From NCBI GenBank assembly GCA_964570665.1, contig CAZMZH010000002.1, positions 383,069 to 447,068 of the forward strand: a DNA stretch of 64,000 bases, in the 5' to 3' direction. Shown here piece by piece: positions 36,136-45,109 of the stretch. Position 1 is the first letter of the stretch, and each line of letters begins with the position of its first letter. Under the pieces are notes generated by a model, which saw nothing but the letters and a program-made list of their open reading frames with translations, did not search any database and was not told the origin of the DNA. The position numbers and the translations under genes are program-made. This DNA is from JAJDAT01 sp964570665 (GTDB lineage: Bacteria > Nitrospinota > Nitrospinia > Nitrospinales > JAJDAT01).

Positions 36136-38543
36136 TGAGTTCGGAAAAGATCTCGCTACCTCTATTACCTTTGAGGGATATAGTTGTTTTCCCTTTTATG
36201 GTTATTCCTCTTTTTGTTGGTCGTGGAAAATCCATTCGTGCCCTAGAATTCTCTATGGCCGAGCAAAAACATATCTTTCTTGCTACCCAAAAAAACCCTA
36301 ACGCAAATTCCCCCTCTCCTAGCGAAATTTATGAGGTAGGTTGTATTGCCAATATCCTCCAGATATTGAAATTGACCGATGGAACCATGAAGGTTTTAGT
36401 TGAAGGCGTTCAAAGAGGTCGGGTTTTAAGTTATCAAAAAAATCCAAATTTTTTCGAAGTAGAAGTCGAAAAAATCCATGAAGAAACCAAAGTAACGCCT
36501 GATATTAAGGCGTTAATGCGTACCATGGGCGGAATGTTTGAGGAATATGTAAAACTAAATCAAAAGATTCCGTTGGAAGCAATTTCTTCAACGAATAATA
36601 TTACCGAGCCAAACCGGTACGTAGATACTATCGCTTCTTATATGGTTTTCCAAACAGATGAGAAGCAAGAAATATTAGAAATTCTCGACCCTAGCGAAAG
36701 ATTGAATAAGATTTTGGGCGCGATGAAGTCCGAGATGGAAGTATTGAAGATTGAAAAAAGAGTTCATGGCCGCGTTAAAAAACAGATGGAGAGGAGCCAA
36801 AAAGAGTTTTACCTTAATGAACAAATCAAGGCCATTCAAAAAGAGCTTGGAAAACGAGATGAGTTTAAAACCGATTTAGACGAACTTCGCCAAAAAATTA
36901 AAAAAGCGAAAATGCCTAAATCCATTAATGAAAAGGCCGACAAAGAGCTAAAACGTCTTGAATTAATGCAGCCAATGTCAGCCGAGGCGACGGTAGTTCG
37001 TAATTACTTGGAATGGTTAATAGATCTGCCCTGGAAAAAACCGGGAGCCCTAAATATTGATATTAAAGGATCTAGGAAAATATTAGACGAAGACCATTAT
37101 GGTTTAGAAAAAGTAAAAGAAAGAATCATTGAACACCTCGCGGTACTCAAGTTAGTGAAAAAAATCCGCGGACCAATTATTTGCTTAGTAGGTCCTCCTG
37201 GTGTGGGTAAAACCTCGCTTGGAAAATCTATCGCTAGAGCTATGAAAAGAAAATTTGTTCGAGTTTCTTTAGGTGGGATTCGCGATGAAGCTGAAATTCG
37301 AGGTCATAGGCGAACTTATATTGGGGCGTTGCCTGGAAAAATTGTTCAAGGAATGAAAAAAGCTGGGTCTACAAATCCAGTTTTTATGTTAGATGAGATT
37401 GATAAAATGAATTCCGATTTTCGAGGAGATCCATCTTCCGCGATGTTGGAGGTTTTAGATCCAGAGCAGAATGCTAATTTTAACGATCATTACCTTGAAG
37501 TTGATTACGATCTGTCCGAAGTTTTTTTCATTTGTACGGCAAATGTTTTACATGCAATTCCACAGCCTTTAAAAGATCGCATGGAAGTAATTCATTTACC
37601 GGGTTATACGGGAGACGAAAAAGTTTCTATTGCTGAAAAGTTTTTGATTCCTAAAAAGATAGATGAGCATGGATTGCCCAAAAAGAACATTACTTTTTCA
37701 AAAAGCTCAATCGAAAAGATAATTCAGGATTATACTCGCGAAGCTGGAGTTAGAAACCTGGAAAGAGAAATTGCTGGAGTATGTCGGAAATTGGCTAAAA
37801 AAGTCGTTGAGACAGGAAAGAAAATAAAGATTTCTATTATTCCTTCGGCGATTTCTAAATATTTAGGTGTTGAAAAATTTAAAAGAAATCAGGACGAGAT
37901 TGCCCAAGATATTGGGGTTGCTACTGGATTAGCATGGACCGAGTTTGGGGGCGAATTATTGTCAATTGAAGTGATTGTTACCCCAGGAAAAGGCCAATTA
38001 TCTCTTACTGGCAAATTGGGCGATGTGATGAAAGAGTCGGCCCATGCGGCTATGAGTTATGTACGGTCCCGAGCTAAAGAATTAGGTTTATCGCAGACTT
38101 TTTACCAAAAGTTTGATTTCCATATTCACGTTCCCGAAGGAGCAATACCAAAAGACGGACCTTCTGCTGGAATTACTATGGCAGTTGCGCTTATTTCCGC
38201 TCTTACAAAAAACCCAGTCCGTAAAGATTTAGGGATGACAGGTGAAGTAACTCTAACGGGTCGGGTTTTGCCTATCGGCGGCCTTAAAGAAAAAACTTTG
38301 GCGGCTAATCAAGCCAAACTTAAGCGGCTTATAATTCCGCAAGATAACGAAAAAGACTTACAAGAAGTTCCCGCAAAAATTAAAAAGAATATAGAGTTTT
38401 ATCCGGTAAGGTCAATGGATGAAGTAATAAAACTATCATTCGTTAATTCTTTTAAATCTCCAAAAGCCGGTGGAAAAAAAGCAAATAAATCCCCTGCAAA
38501 ACGTTCCCGTAGAACTTCTACTTCGGAAGCAAGATTGAATTAA
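36135..38543 (+). CDS. lon: ATP-dependent Lon protease
   Basis: 802 aa cytoplasmic AAA+ serine protease degrading misfolded and regulatory proteins. Domains: N-terminal substrate-binding LON domain (about 7-205; LPLLPLRDIVVFPFMVIPLFVGR), coiled coil, AAA+ with GPPGVGKTSLGKS, and the protease domain with the dyad serine in DGPSAG (S677) and lysine in GGLKEKTLAA (K720). The C-terminal ~30 residues (KSPKAGGKKANKSPAKRSRRTST) are an unusual strongly basic tail, so the protein is slightly longer than E. coli Lon (784). Last gene of the tig-clpP-clpX-lon block. Confidence 0.97.
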   Translation: MSSEKISLPLLPLRDIVVFPFMVIPLFVGRGKSIRALEFSMAEQKHIFLATQKNPNANSPSPSEIYEVGCIANILQILKLTDGTMKVLVEGVQRGRVLSYQKNPNFFEVEVEKIHEETKVTPDIKALMRTMGGMFEEYVKLNQKIPLEAISSTNNITEPNRYVDTIASYMVFQTDEKQEILEILDPSERLNKILGAMKSEMEVLKIEKRVHGRVKKQMERSQKEFYLNEQIKAIQKELGKRDEFKTDLDELRQKIKKAKMPKSINEKADKELKRLELMQPMSAEATVVRNYLEWLIDLPWKKPGALNIDIKGSRKILDEDHYGLEKVKERIIEHLAVLKLVKKIRGPIICLVGPPGVGKTSLGKSIARAMKRKFVRVSLGGIRDEAEIRGHRRTYIGALPGKIVQGMKKAGSTNPVFMLDEIDKMNSDFRGDPSSAMLEVLDPEQNANFNDHYLEVDYDLSEVFFICTANVLHAIPQPLKDRMEVIHLPGYTGDEKVSIAEKFLIPKKIDEHGLPKKNITFSKSSIEKIIQDYTREAGVRNLEREIAGVCRKLAKKVVETGKKIKISIIPSAISKYLGVEKFKRNQDEIAQDIGVATGLAWTEFGGELLSIEVIVTPGKGQLSLTGKLGDVMKESAHAAMSYVRSRAKELGLSQTFYQKFDFHIHVPEGAIPKDGPSAGITMAVALISALTKNPVRKDLGMTGEVTLTGRVLPIGGLKEKTLAANQAKLKRLIIPQDNEKDLQEVPAKIKKNIEFYPVRSMDEVIKLSFVNSFKSPKAGGKKANKSPAKRSRRTSTSEARLN

Positions 38544-38574
38544 AGGTTTTTCTTTTAATCGGTTCCTCTCCTCT

Positions 38575-39396
38575 TTATTTTATTGTAATTCCTGCATAGC
38601 CAACGACACGATTCATATCGCCGTTAACTTCCCCGGAAGTTTTGTAGTTTATCAAATCTGCTTTCTTGGATCCCATTCGAGAACAAGCGGTTAACATAGA
38701 AACTGCAGGATGGACCCCACACATAGTAATTTGTTTTTCGCGCACTGTTTCGTATAGTCCTTTTGGATCTAAATTTAAAATACAATCAATTGCCTTACGG
38801 TCTTTTTTGACGGTATTATCGTGAGACTCAAAGTGTGACATATCCGAACTGGCAACTGTTAGAACTTCTTCGCCATATTTTTTTATGGAATCTGCAATAG
38901 CTTGGCCAATTTTTGTTGACTGATCAAATCCAATACGCTTCAAACATATGGGAACAATTTTAATATTTTTTTGAAAAAATTGGAGAAAAGGCAATTGTGT
39001 TTCAAGAGAATGTTCTTTGATATGGGCTTTGCTATCTTTTCTAAAAAAAGGTTCGTTATCCGCTAGAATTTCGGCAAGATTATTATCGATTTCAACCGAG
39101 CCAAAAGGAGATTGCCAAAAGCCTTGGGTCATAATGGATGCATCAGGACCTTCTCCAGTATGATTGGGACCAATTAAAATTATGGTCTTAGGTATTTTAA
39201 TGGATGAATAAACCGATCCAGCAACCTTGCCGGAGTATATGAAACCAGCATGAGGAGAAATAACTCCTAAAACAGATTCTTTCTCTAAGGAGATATTTGT
39301 GTAAGTTTTGATGTCATTAACGAGCTTGATGGGATCGGCGGAATAAAAACGACCTGCAACGGCAGGGTTTCTAATTGTATTTTTTCCCATGGTCAT
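38575..39396 (-). CDS. amrB: MEMO1 family protein (AmmeMemoRadiSam system protein B)
   Basis: 273 aa. The N-terminus RNPAVAGRFYSADP and the histidine-containing blocks SPHAGFIYSGKVA, IGPNHTG and SSDMSHFESHD match MEMO1/AmmB. The fold is related to non-haem-iron dioxygenases, and MEMO proteins bind iron or copper. Bacterial copies often occur with a radical SAM gene and AMMECR1, but neither is beside this one. It converges on lon with a 31-bp gap. The biochemical role is not settled. Confidence 0.85.
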   Translation of the reverse strand: MTMGKNTIRNPAVAGRFYSADPIKLVNDIKTYTNISLEKESVLGVISPHAGFIYSGKVAGSVYSSIKIPKTIILIGPNHTGEGPDASIMTQGFWQSPFGSVEIDNNLAEILADNEPFFRKDSKAHIKEHSLETQLPFLQFFQKNIKIVPICLKRIGFDQSTKIGQAIADSIKKYGEEVLTVASSDMSHFESHDNTVKKDRKAIDCILNLDPKGLYETVREKQITMCGVHPAVSMLTACSRMGSKKADLINYKTSGEVNGDMNRVVGYAGITIK

Positions 39397-39437
39397 TTTG
39401 GTTTCTCTACTTAATCATAGAAGAATATTTTAAATCG

Positions 39438-39593
39438 TTAGGAATCTTTTTTTTCATTTCTAGCTTCAATAATATCTGCAACTACTATAATTAATTTTAC
39501 AAACCCTATAGCGAGCGCCATACCAAATATAAGTTGTAACAAAGGGGGTAGCGATTCTACAAAGCTGATTATGGCGTCTTTGATTTCATTCAT
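39438..39593 (-). CDS. small membrane protein (51 aa), below usual ORF cutoffs
   Basis: ATG at 39591-39593 reads MNEIKDAIISFVESLPPLLQ, then a hydrophobic helix (about 21-40, LIFGMALAIGFVKLIIVVAD), then the charged tail IIEARNEKKDS, stop at 39438. An amphipathic N-terminus followed by one membrane helix and a basic end looks like a real single-pass protein. No strong SD is visible. It lies between the MEMO1 gene and the thioredoxin-NHL gene, all on the minus strand, and may be co-transcribed with them. Function unknown. Confidence 0.5.
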   Translation of the reverse strand: MNEIKDAIISFVESLPPLLQLIFGMALAIGFVKLIIVVADIIEARNEKKDS

Positions 39594-39644
39594 GGATTTA
39601 ATATTTCTTAATAGGGTTTTAAATTATTTTAACTATTTTATTAT

Positions 39645-41108
39645 TTATTTAATAAATATTTCGGTTTTTTCCGTTATTAAATCAATTTTTAAAATACGAT
39701 GATTATTTGTATCTGAAACAAATAACGAGTTACCAACTTCGATGACCCCTGCGGGTTCCCATAGTTTGGAGCAGTTGGTATCGTCGCACACAATATTTAC
39801 CGACGCTTGAACAACGACAACTTCTTGAGTTTTTAAATCTAACGTTTTAATTTTATTGTTATAAGAATCTGCAATGTATATTTTCCCATTAGAGTAAAAA
39901 ACTCCTAAAGGATGTTGGAGTAAGGCTTCTTTGCCGCGACCGTCTTTGTCGCCAAAATCAAACAAGCCAGTCCCAACATAAGTTGCAATAAAACCGGCTT
40001 TATCAATTCGAACGCTTCGAATGGCGCTGGTTTCGCTATCGGCCAAAAATAACTTATCTTCTCCATAGCTTAAGCCACTTGGTTGCGCGAAAGCTCCCTC
40101 CGATCTGAGACCATTCAAAAGAGCTTCTTGTCCAGTGCCTGCAAACCTTGAGACAATTTTTTGTTTAATGTCTAAGGCTCCAATTTGATGGGTTCCAGCG
40201 TTGGCAAAATAAACCTGGTCTCCAACGAGTTGAACGTCCCAGGGTGAACTAAGGGCTGCTGAAGTTGCAATCGATTGTCCTTGTAATGGAGGGCCTTGGG
40301 TTCCAGTTCCAGCGCTTGTTGATACCATTCCAGTATTTAAATTTATATGGCGAATCATGTGGTTTTCTGTATCGGCAATCCAAATAGCGCCATTTTCGTA
40401 ATGCAATCCCTGAGGTCGAAAAAATTCAGATTCTTCAAAACTCCCATTCTTTTTTCCAATGTTCCCAGTTCCAATTCTCCGAGTAATTTCTCCTTTTCGA
40501 TTAGCGGTTACAATTTGATTATGATTAGAATCGGCAATAGCAAACTCATTATCTTCTGTGCTATACGAGATTTTCCCAGGAAACTTTAAAGCTCCTTCGT
40601 TTGATTGTTTTTCCTGTTGTTTTAAAAGATCCTCTGCATTTCCTTCCAAAGCTCCTTTTTTTTCGAAATCCTCCAGTAACTGGGCCATCGTCATTTCAAG
40701 CATTTTAGGATCGGGTTCCCCAGGTAGTTGCCCAAGGATATAACCATCGGGAGAAATAAATATCAATGTGGGCCAAGCTCTGACTGTATATTGTTTCCAG
40801 ATAGAAAAATCAGTATCGTGGACAATGGGGTGCGCAATTTCATATCTTTCGATAGCTTTTTGAACATTATCGACATTTTTTTCACCTGGAAATTTTGGGC
40901 TGTGTACCCCAATTACCGCTAAAGATTTTGGGAATCGGTTTTCCAAATTTTTTAATGTGGGGATTATATGAATGCAATTTATACAACAAAAGGTCCAAAA
41001 ATCAAGGATGGTAACTTTTCCTTTTAGGTCTGGTAAATCAAGAGGTTTGTGTACATTGAACCAAGGTAAATTATTTGCGTTTAGGGCTGGGGCGTGAACT
41101 GTTTGCAT
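39645..41108 (-). CDS. thioredoxin-like domain fused to NHL propeller (NHLRC2-type)
   Basis: 487 aa. Residues 15-160 are a TlpA-like thioredoxin fold with DFWTFCCINCIHIIPTL; the CxxC is C42-I-N-C45, preceded by C41. The C-terminal part (about 170-487) is a six-bladed NHL propeller (ITRRIGTGNIG, GAIWIADTENHMIRHINL, KIYIADSYNNKIKTLDL). This order of domains is the NHLRC2 architecture, known in animals and many bacteria, with a proposed redox role. No signal peptide is evident at MQTVHAPALN, so it is probably cytoplasmic. It is unrelated in layout to the exported NHL protein at 14728-16881. Confidence 0.88.
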   Translation of the reverse strand: MQTVHAPALNANNLPWFNVHKPLDLPDLKGKVTILDFWTFCCINCIHIIPTLKNLENRFPKSLAVIGVHSPKFPGEKNVDNVQKAIERYEIAHPIVHDTDFSIWKQYTVRAWPTLIFISPDGYILGQLPGEPDPKMLEMTMAQLLEDFEKKGALEGNAEDLLKQQEKQSNEGALKFPGKISYSTEDNEFAIADSNHNQIVTANRKGEITRRIGTGNIGKKNGSFEESEFFRPQGLHYENGAIWIADTENHMIRHINLNTGMVSTSAGTGTQGPPLQGQSIATSAALSSPWDVQLVGDQVYFANAGTHQIGALDIKQKIVSRFAGTGQEALLNGLRSEGAFAQPSGLSYGEDKLFLADSETSAIRSVRIDKAGFIATYVGTGLFDFGDKDGRGKEALLQHPLGVFYSNGKIYIADSYNNKIKTLDLKTQEVVVVQASVNIVCDDTNCSKLWEPAGVIEVGNSLFVSDTNNHRILKIDLITEKTEIFIK

Positions 41109-41470
41109 AATCCTATATCTAGGTAAAATTATAAATTTGGCGTTGACTGTAGCGGGGATTGTAAACCGAGGGAAATTGATAACGCAAATTTGTTTTGTAT
41201 CTATAGGTTAGATGAAAATATTACAACTGTTAAAAAGAACATTTCGTAGTTAAAATCCTTTTTCTGAACTCTTGTTAAGTAATAACTATGAATTATTTCT
41301 TAGATTAATCGTTTCTTACCCTATGTGCCTTTCTGTATAATAGATTAATAGCAAATTATTAATTTATAAGAAAATTTGAAGAGAGCGGTTTCTTGAAGTT
41401 AAATTAATTTTATTGCCATTAGGTTGAATGCGCTTAGATCGCGTTATTTGAGAAAAATTTTGGGGGAAAT
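41109..41470. other. 362-bp non-coding region between divergent genes
   Basis: AT-rich region between the thioredoxin-NHL gene (minus) and the DUF1566 gene (plus). A possible sigma70-like -10 TATAAT lies at 41336-41341 with a poor -35 (TTCTTA at 41313-41318, 17-bp spacing) facing the plus-strand gene. I see no open frame, riboswitch or long inverted repeat. Confidence 0.4.
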
Positions 41471-41965
41471 ATGGTGGCGAGGGCAGTTTTAATATTTTTT
41501 TATTTCATTCTATTTTCTGGACAGTCCGCTGTTGCGGGCTCTTTGCAGGACCGTTTTATTGATAATAAAAATGATACGATTTCCGATTCAAAAACGGGTC
41601 TTATGTGGCAAAAGAAAGATTCTTATCACGATAGAAAATCGGGACTGAATTGGTATGACGCATTAGACTATGCAGAACGGAAAAACGGACAAAAATTTGC
41701 GGGTTTTATTGATTGGAGACTCCCTACCATGGCAGAAATAAAAGCCATTTGGGATTTTAACTTGCCTAATTTAAGTAAAGACGAAGAGCATATTGGCTTG
41801 CCAAAACAATTTGCAGGCAAGGGAAGTTATTATTTGTGGGCAAGCGACGAAAGAGGTTTAGATTTTGCCTGGTATTTTGGTTTAGGTCAGGCTGAAGATT
41901 ATTTTAACTTAAAAGATTCGAGCGATTTGGGGCAGGGCGTTAAATTAGTTCGAAAAGAAAAATAA
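41471..41965 (+). CDS. exported DUF1566 (Lcl C-terminal-like) protein
   Basis: 164 aa with a signal peptide (residues 1-22, cut near SAVAGS). The DUF1566 pattern is clear: TGLMWQKKDS, LNWYDALDYAE, WRLPTMAEIKAIWDF, YYLWASDE and a terminal strand. In the family the fold resembles C-type-lectin-like domains found in surface lipoproteins and adhesins of many phyla; no enzymatic role is known. It precedes the dihaem EBDH-type gene by 56 bp on the same strand, so it may be co-transcribed and exported with it. Confidence 0.8.
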   Translation: MVARAVLIFFYFILFSGQSAVAGSLQDRFIDNKNDTISDSKTGLMWQKKDSYHDRKSGLNWYDALDYAERKNGQKFAGFIDWRLPTMAEIKAIWDFNLPNLSKDEEHIGLPKQFAGKGSYYLWASDERGLDFAWYFGLGQAEDYFNLKDSSDLGQGVKLVRKEK

Positions 41966-42021
41966 ACAAGTGGTCTTTAAGGTGTTTTGCCAAAGGCCGT
42001 TTTATTTGCGAGGTAGCCGCA

Positions 42022-43746
42022 ATGAATCCTTTTAAATCCTTACTGTCTCTCAACAAAAATGGGTTGACGTGGATTTGGTTAGTATTTTTTTGTTCTTTGT
42101 ATTTGATCCAACCTAAATTGGTTTTAAGCCATAGTGTAGGCGAGAAGAAACACGATTTAGATAATATGGTTCCAAAACCCGACGGGATGATCCAGTTTGA
42201 TAAGGATAGTAAGCCTGGCCAAGAATACTTAAAAGAAAAATCAGAAAAAGACGATCCTTTTCGAACGATGGGCGCCCACGATTTGATGGGCCATGATATG
42301 GGTAAAAGCCAACTTGCTCCCGGTAAAGCCTTATTAGCTAGAGGCAAAGCTATTTATATGCATATGTGCGTGTTTTGCCACGGGAAGGATGGAAATGGAG
42401 GCGGTCCTGCAATGAGCTTTTTATATCCCTGGCCTCGTGATTTTAGATCGGGGATTTTTAAATTTCGTTCGACACCAACAGGAACTTTGCCTCATGATAG
42501 AGATATTTATCGGACTATCATTAGAGGTATTTCTGGAACTTCAATGCCTAATTGGTCTGCGGCCCTTTCGCCTCAAGACACTTGGGCTTTGGTAAATATG
42601 ATAAAAAGTTTTTCTCCTAGATTTAAGTCTGAACCTCCAGGAAAAGCGGTCGCAATTTCTGAACCTCCCAAAGCTTCCGCAGAGTCCATTACAAGAGGTC
42701 AAGATTTATTCTTGAAGCATAAATGCGCGAATTGCCATGGAAAATCTGGGAGAGGCGACGGCAAATTGGCAGAGTCTTTGATGGATGCTTGGAAGCATGC
42801 TGTATTTGTTCATGATATTACCAATCCAGCATATTTGAAAGCTGGCCATGATGCAAAATCTATCTTCCGTACTCTTTCTACAGGTTTGGATGGAACTCCG
42901 ATGGAATCATATGCCCATCTTCCTGAGAAAGACCGCTGGGATTTAACAAATTTTATTCGTTCGCGTTTTACTAAAGAAATAAAAAATGCCGCTTTCGAAA
43001 CAGATGTATATTCTAAAAAAGTTAATTTTGAATTAGATACAGAAGTTTATAGTCCTGTTTGGGAAGGAGTTGAATCCACCGATATTGTTTTGCGGCCGCT
43101 TTCTGCAAGACGCGGCGCAGTTGAAACCATTAATTTTTCTGCGGTAAATAATGGAGAGCAACTTGCTGTGCGTTTAAGATGGAAGGACCCAACGCCGGAC
43201 GAAGATCAAACCTTAGGCGATCAATATTTGGATCAAGCGGCGATGCAATTTGCTCTTGGTTCTGTAACGTTGCACACCCATGGTCATAACGAACCATTTT
43301 GGGGAATGGGTAATCGTGGAAAGCCTGTAAATATTTGGCATTGGCGCTCTGGTTTAGAAAAAGCTTTAGAAAAAGCGGAAGATGAAGAATATCACGGCGA
43401 TGTTGATATGGACGCTCTGATTTTTGGAGGCCAATATTCAAGTCCTGCCGCAGCTTTGAATAGACCTCAAGAAACTGCGATTACAGAGTTAAACGCAGAA
43501 GGATTTGGTACGATCACTCCTCAACCTTCAGATAACCAGCATGTTATTGGATCTGGTCGATGGAAAGACGGCGAGTGGACGGTGGTATTTTTGCGGGATA
43601 TGATTCCTTTAGGTAAGTGGGATATAAATTTAACCAGAAAAGATCCTATCCTAGTTGCGTTTGCAGTTTGGGATGGGTTGAAAGAAGATAGAAATGGCCG
43701 TAAGGTGGTTAGCGTTTGGCAACGTTTGAATATCTTGGCTAAATAG
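42022..43746 (+). CDS. dihaem c-type cytochrome fused to ethylbenzene-dehydrogenase-type haem-b domain (NXR-gamma-like)
   Basis: 574 aa exported protein. A signal segment (about 13-36) is followed by two cytochrome c domains: C116-V-F-C119-H120 with distal Met candidates in the next 60 residues, and C235-A-N-C238-H239. From about 335 to 574 it carries a domain like the gamma subunit of ethylbenzene dehydrogenase and DMSO reductase-family enzymes (WEGVESTDIVLRPLSARRGA, QLAVRLRWKDPTPDE, AMQFALG), which binds haem b. This combination is the one proposed for the gamma subunit or electron-transfer partner of nitrite oxidoreductase in Nitrospina-type bacteria. No alpha or beta subunit lies in the window, so the partner is unproven. 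A perfect 22-bp hairpin with a T-tract follows at 43776-43824. Confidence 0.88.
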   Translation: MNPFKSLLSLNKNGLTWIWLVFFCSLYLIQPKLVLSHSVGEKKHDLDNMVPKPDGMIQFDKDSKPGQEYLKEKSEKDDPFRTMGAHDLMGHDMGKSQLAPGKALLARGKAIYMHMCVFCHGKDGNGGGPAMSFLYPWPRDFRSGIFKFRSTPTGTLPHDRDIYRTIIRGISGTSMPNWSAALSPQDTWALVNMIKSFSPRFKSEPPGKAVAISEPPKASAESITRGQDLFLKHKCANCHGKSGRGDGKLAESLMDAWKHAVFVHDITNPAYLKAGHDAKSIFRTLSTGLDGTPMESYAHLPEKDRWDLTNFIRSRFTKEIKNAAFETDVYSKKVNFELDTEVYSPVWEGVESTDIVLRPLSARRGAVETINFSAVNNGEQLAVRLRWKDPTPDEDQTLGDQYLDQAAMQFALGSVTLHTHGHNEPFWGMGNRGKPVNIWHWRSGLEKALEKAEDEEYHGDVDMDALIFGGQYSSPAAALNRPQETAITELNAEGFGTITPQPSDNQHVIGSGRWKDGEWTVVFLRDMIPLGKWDINLTRKDPILVAFAVWDGLKEDRNGRKVVSVWQRLNILAK

Positions 43747-45080
43747 TGGATCGTTTTTTTATCCTAAATAATTCTAAGGCCCAGAAACAAGATTTTTTAA
43801 AAATCTTGTTTCTGGGCCTTTTTTGTTTTGTTGGACTCTATGAGGGGGGAAACGTTTTTGCAAATGAAGTAAAAGGTTTAGAAGAAGTCGCTCGATTATT
43901 AAAGTTTCATAGGCCAATATTATCTTCCCAACCTCCGTCTGATCGTTTTGAGAAAAAGGTTTTATTATTTTCTAACTCTCAGCCTGTTTTGTTTTCTATT
44001 CCTGGTTTCCAGTCGTTTAATTGCGGAAAATGCCATAAGCCTGAGGCGCTAATTGAAAAAGCGACTCAAAGAATTATTAGAATAATAGTCCGTATGAAAA
44101 AAGTCCTTCCTCAAGTTGGAGAGATTCCACTTCGCCAGTATATTATCCAAACCTACTCAAACCCCCTGCTGCAGGCTAAGCAATTTGCCCATGCAACCTT
44201 TGACACGATTAGATTATTTCCAAGGACCATCATTGTTGATGCAGAGGTATATGGCCATGAGACTCAGTATCATGAAATTCTTCATTTGACTCAACCTTTT
44301 GTAGGCCATCCTAACGAGTTAGAGGCATATGGGCTAAATATTCGCTCTGATCCTCGTTTTATGTTTTTAAATTTCCCTTACTTTGAAAATGTTTTTAAAG
44401 GATTTTTTAAAGCTGATTTTGGCGGGATGTTAAATAGATTCTATGGGCGGGATCTCAGAGGTTTTAAAGGAGTGCCGGAACAAATTCTTCAGTTTAGCGA
44501 ACCTTTTGAATCTGAAACTTTGGAGGCTGTCGCAAAGTCTATTGAACAAATGGAACCAGTTCTTGATAAAGCTTCCACAATTATTCGTCAGTATCCTTTA
44601 GAATCCGCATATCTCAGTGAACAAACGGGAGTGAGATCTTTAATTCTTGATTTGGCGGCAGTTCTAACTTTAAAGTTACCACAATTAAAAACTTCTCAAG
44701 AAACCACTAGAAAAGCTTTTGATTTATTAAATCAACAGTTTGATAAAACTGATAATACGAACTTAGGATATGTCATTGACCGGAAAAATGAAGCGTTAAC
44801 CATTTTAAAATATCAGAACAAAGTTAAGAATGACATCGAACGACTTTCTTTATATTTTCATTTTCTAAAAAAACGATTTTTTTCTAAAGAAGGTATTCTT
44901 GATTTAACCCCTATAGACACAGAAGATTTCAAAAATTACGTGGATAGGAAATTAAAAAATATTGAAAAAATGTTGGAAATTGATGGAATAACTGAAATTG
45001 AAATCGCTGGCGGGAAGGAAATAATTGATTCAATAAAAAAAGAACTCCAAGCGAAAGAAGAATCGCTTGGAGTTCAATAG
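43746..45080 (+). CDS. exported haem-c protein with HExxH metallopeptidase-like motif
   Basis: 444 aa; the GTG start overlaps the stop of the previous gene by one base. A hydrophobic signal (about 17-34, ILFLGLFCFVGLY) is followed by a haem-c motif C93-G-K-C96-H97, then H176-E177-I-L-H180 with E191 and E193 shortly after (FVGHPNELEAYG), resembling the zinc site of gluzincin peptidases. The C-terminal half is helical and charged. I know no described family with this pair of motifs, so peptidase activity is a hypothesis; histidines could instead be haem ligands. The start region lies inside a perfect inverted repeat, and no in-frame start exists after it until residue 117, so the hairpin is inside the coding sequence. 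Co-expression with the dihaem protein is implied. Confidence 0.7.
   Translation: MDRFFILNNSKAQKQDFLKILFLGLFCFVGLYEGGNVFANEVKGLEEVARLLKFHRPILSSQPPSDRFEKKVLLFSNSQPVLFSIPGFQSFNCGKCHKPEALIEKATQRIIRIIVRMKKVLPQVGEIPLRQYIIQTYSNPLLQAKQFAHATFDTIRLFPRTIIVDAEVYGHETQYHEILHLTQPFVGHPNELEAYGLNIRSDPRFMFLNFPYFENVFKGFFKADFGGMLNRFYGRDLRGFKGVPEQILQFSEPFESETLEAVAKSIEQMEPVLDKASTIIRQYPLESAYLSEQTGVRSLILDLAAVLTLKLPQLKTSQETTRKAFDLLNQQFDKTDNTNLGYVIDRKNEALTILKYQNKVKNDIERLSLYFHFLKKRFFSKEGILDLTPIDTEDFKNYVDRKLKNIEKMLEIDGITEIEIAGGKEIIDSIKKELQAKEESLGVQ
43776..43824 (+). terminator. perfect 22-bp inverted repeat plus T-tract, inside the start of the next gene
   Basis: Arms at 43776-43797 and 43799-43820 are perfectly complementary with a 1-nt centre, followed by TTTT (43821-43824; the run is TTTTTT with the last two arm bases). 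The site is 30 bp after the stop of the dihaem gene, the usual place for an intrinsic terminator or attenuator. It also encodes residues about 11-25 of the following protein, including part of its signal peptide. Confidence 0.75.
45035..45075 (-). terminator. intrinsic terminator of nuoB, inside the 3' end of the convergent gene
   Basis: Arms GAACTCCAAGCGA (45042-45054) and its complement (45063-45075) form a perfect 13-bp stem with an 8-nt loop. On the minus strand the second arm is followed by T7 (A-tract 45035-45041). This ends nuoB transcription 35 bp past its stop. The same bases encode the last residues of the convergent haem-c/HExxH protein. Confidence 0.8.
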
Positions 45081-45109
45081 TTTTTCTAAATACTTTTTTG
45101 TTTTCTAGC

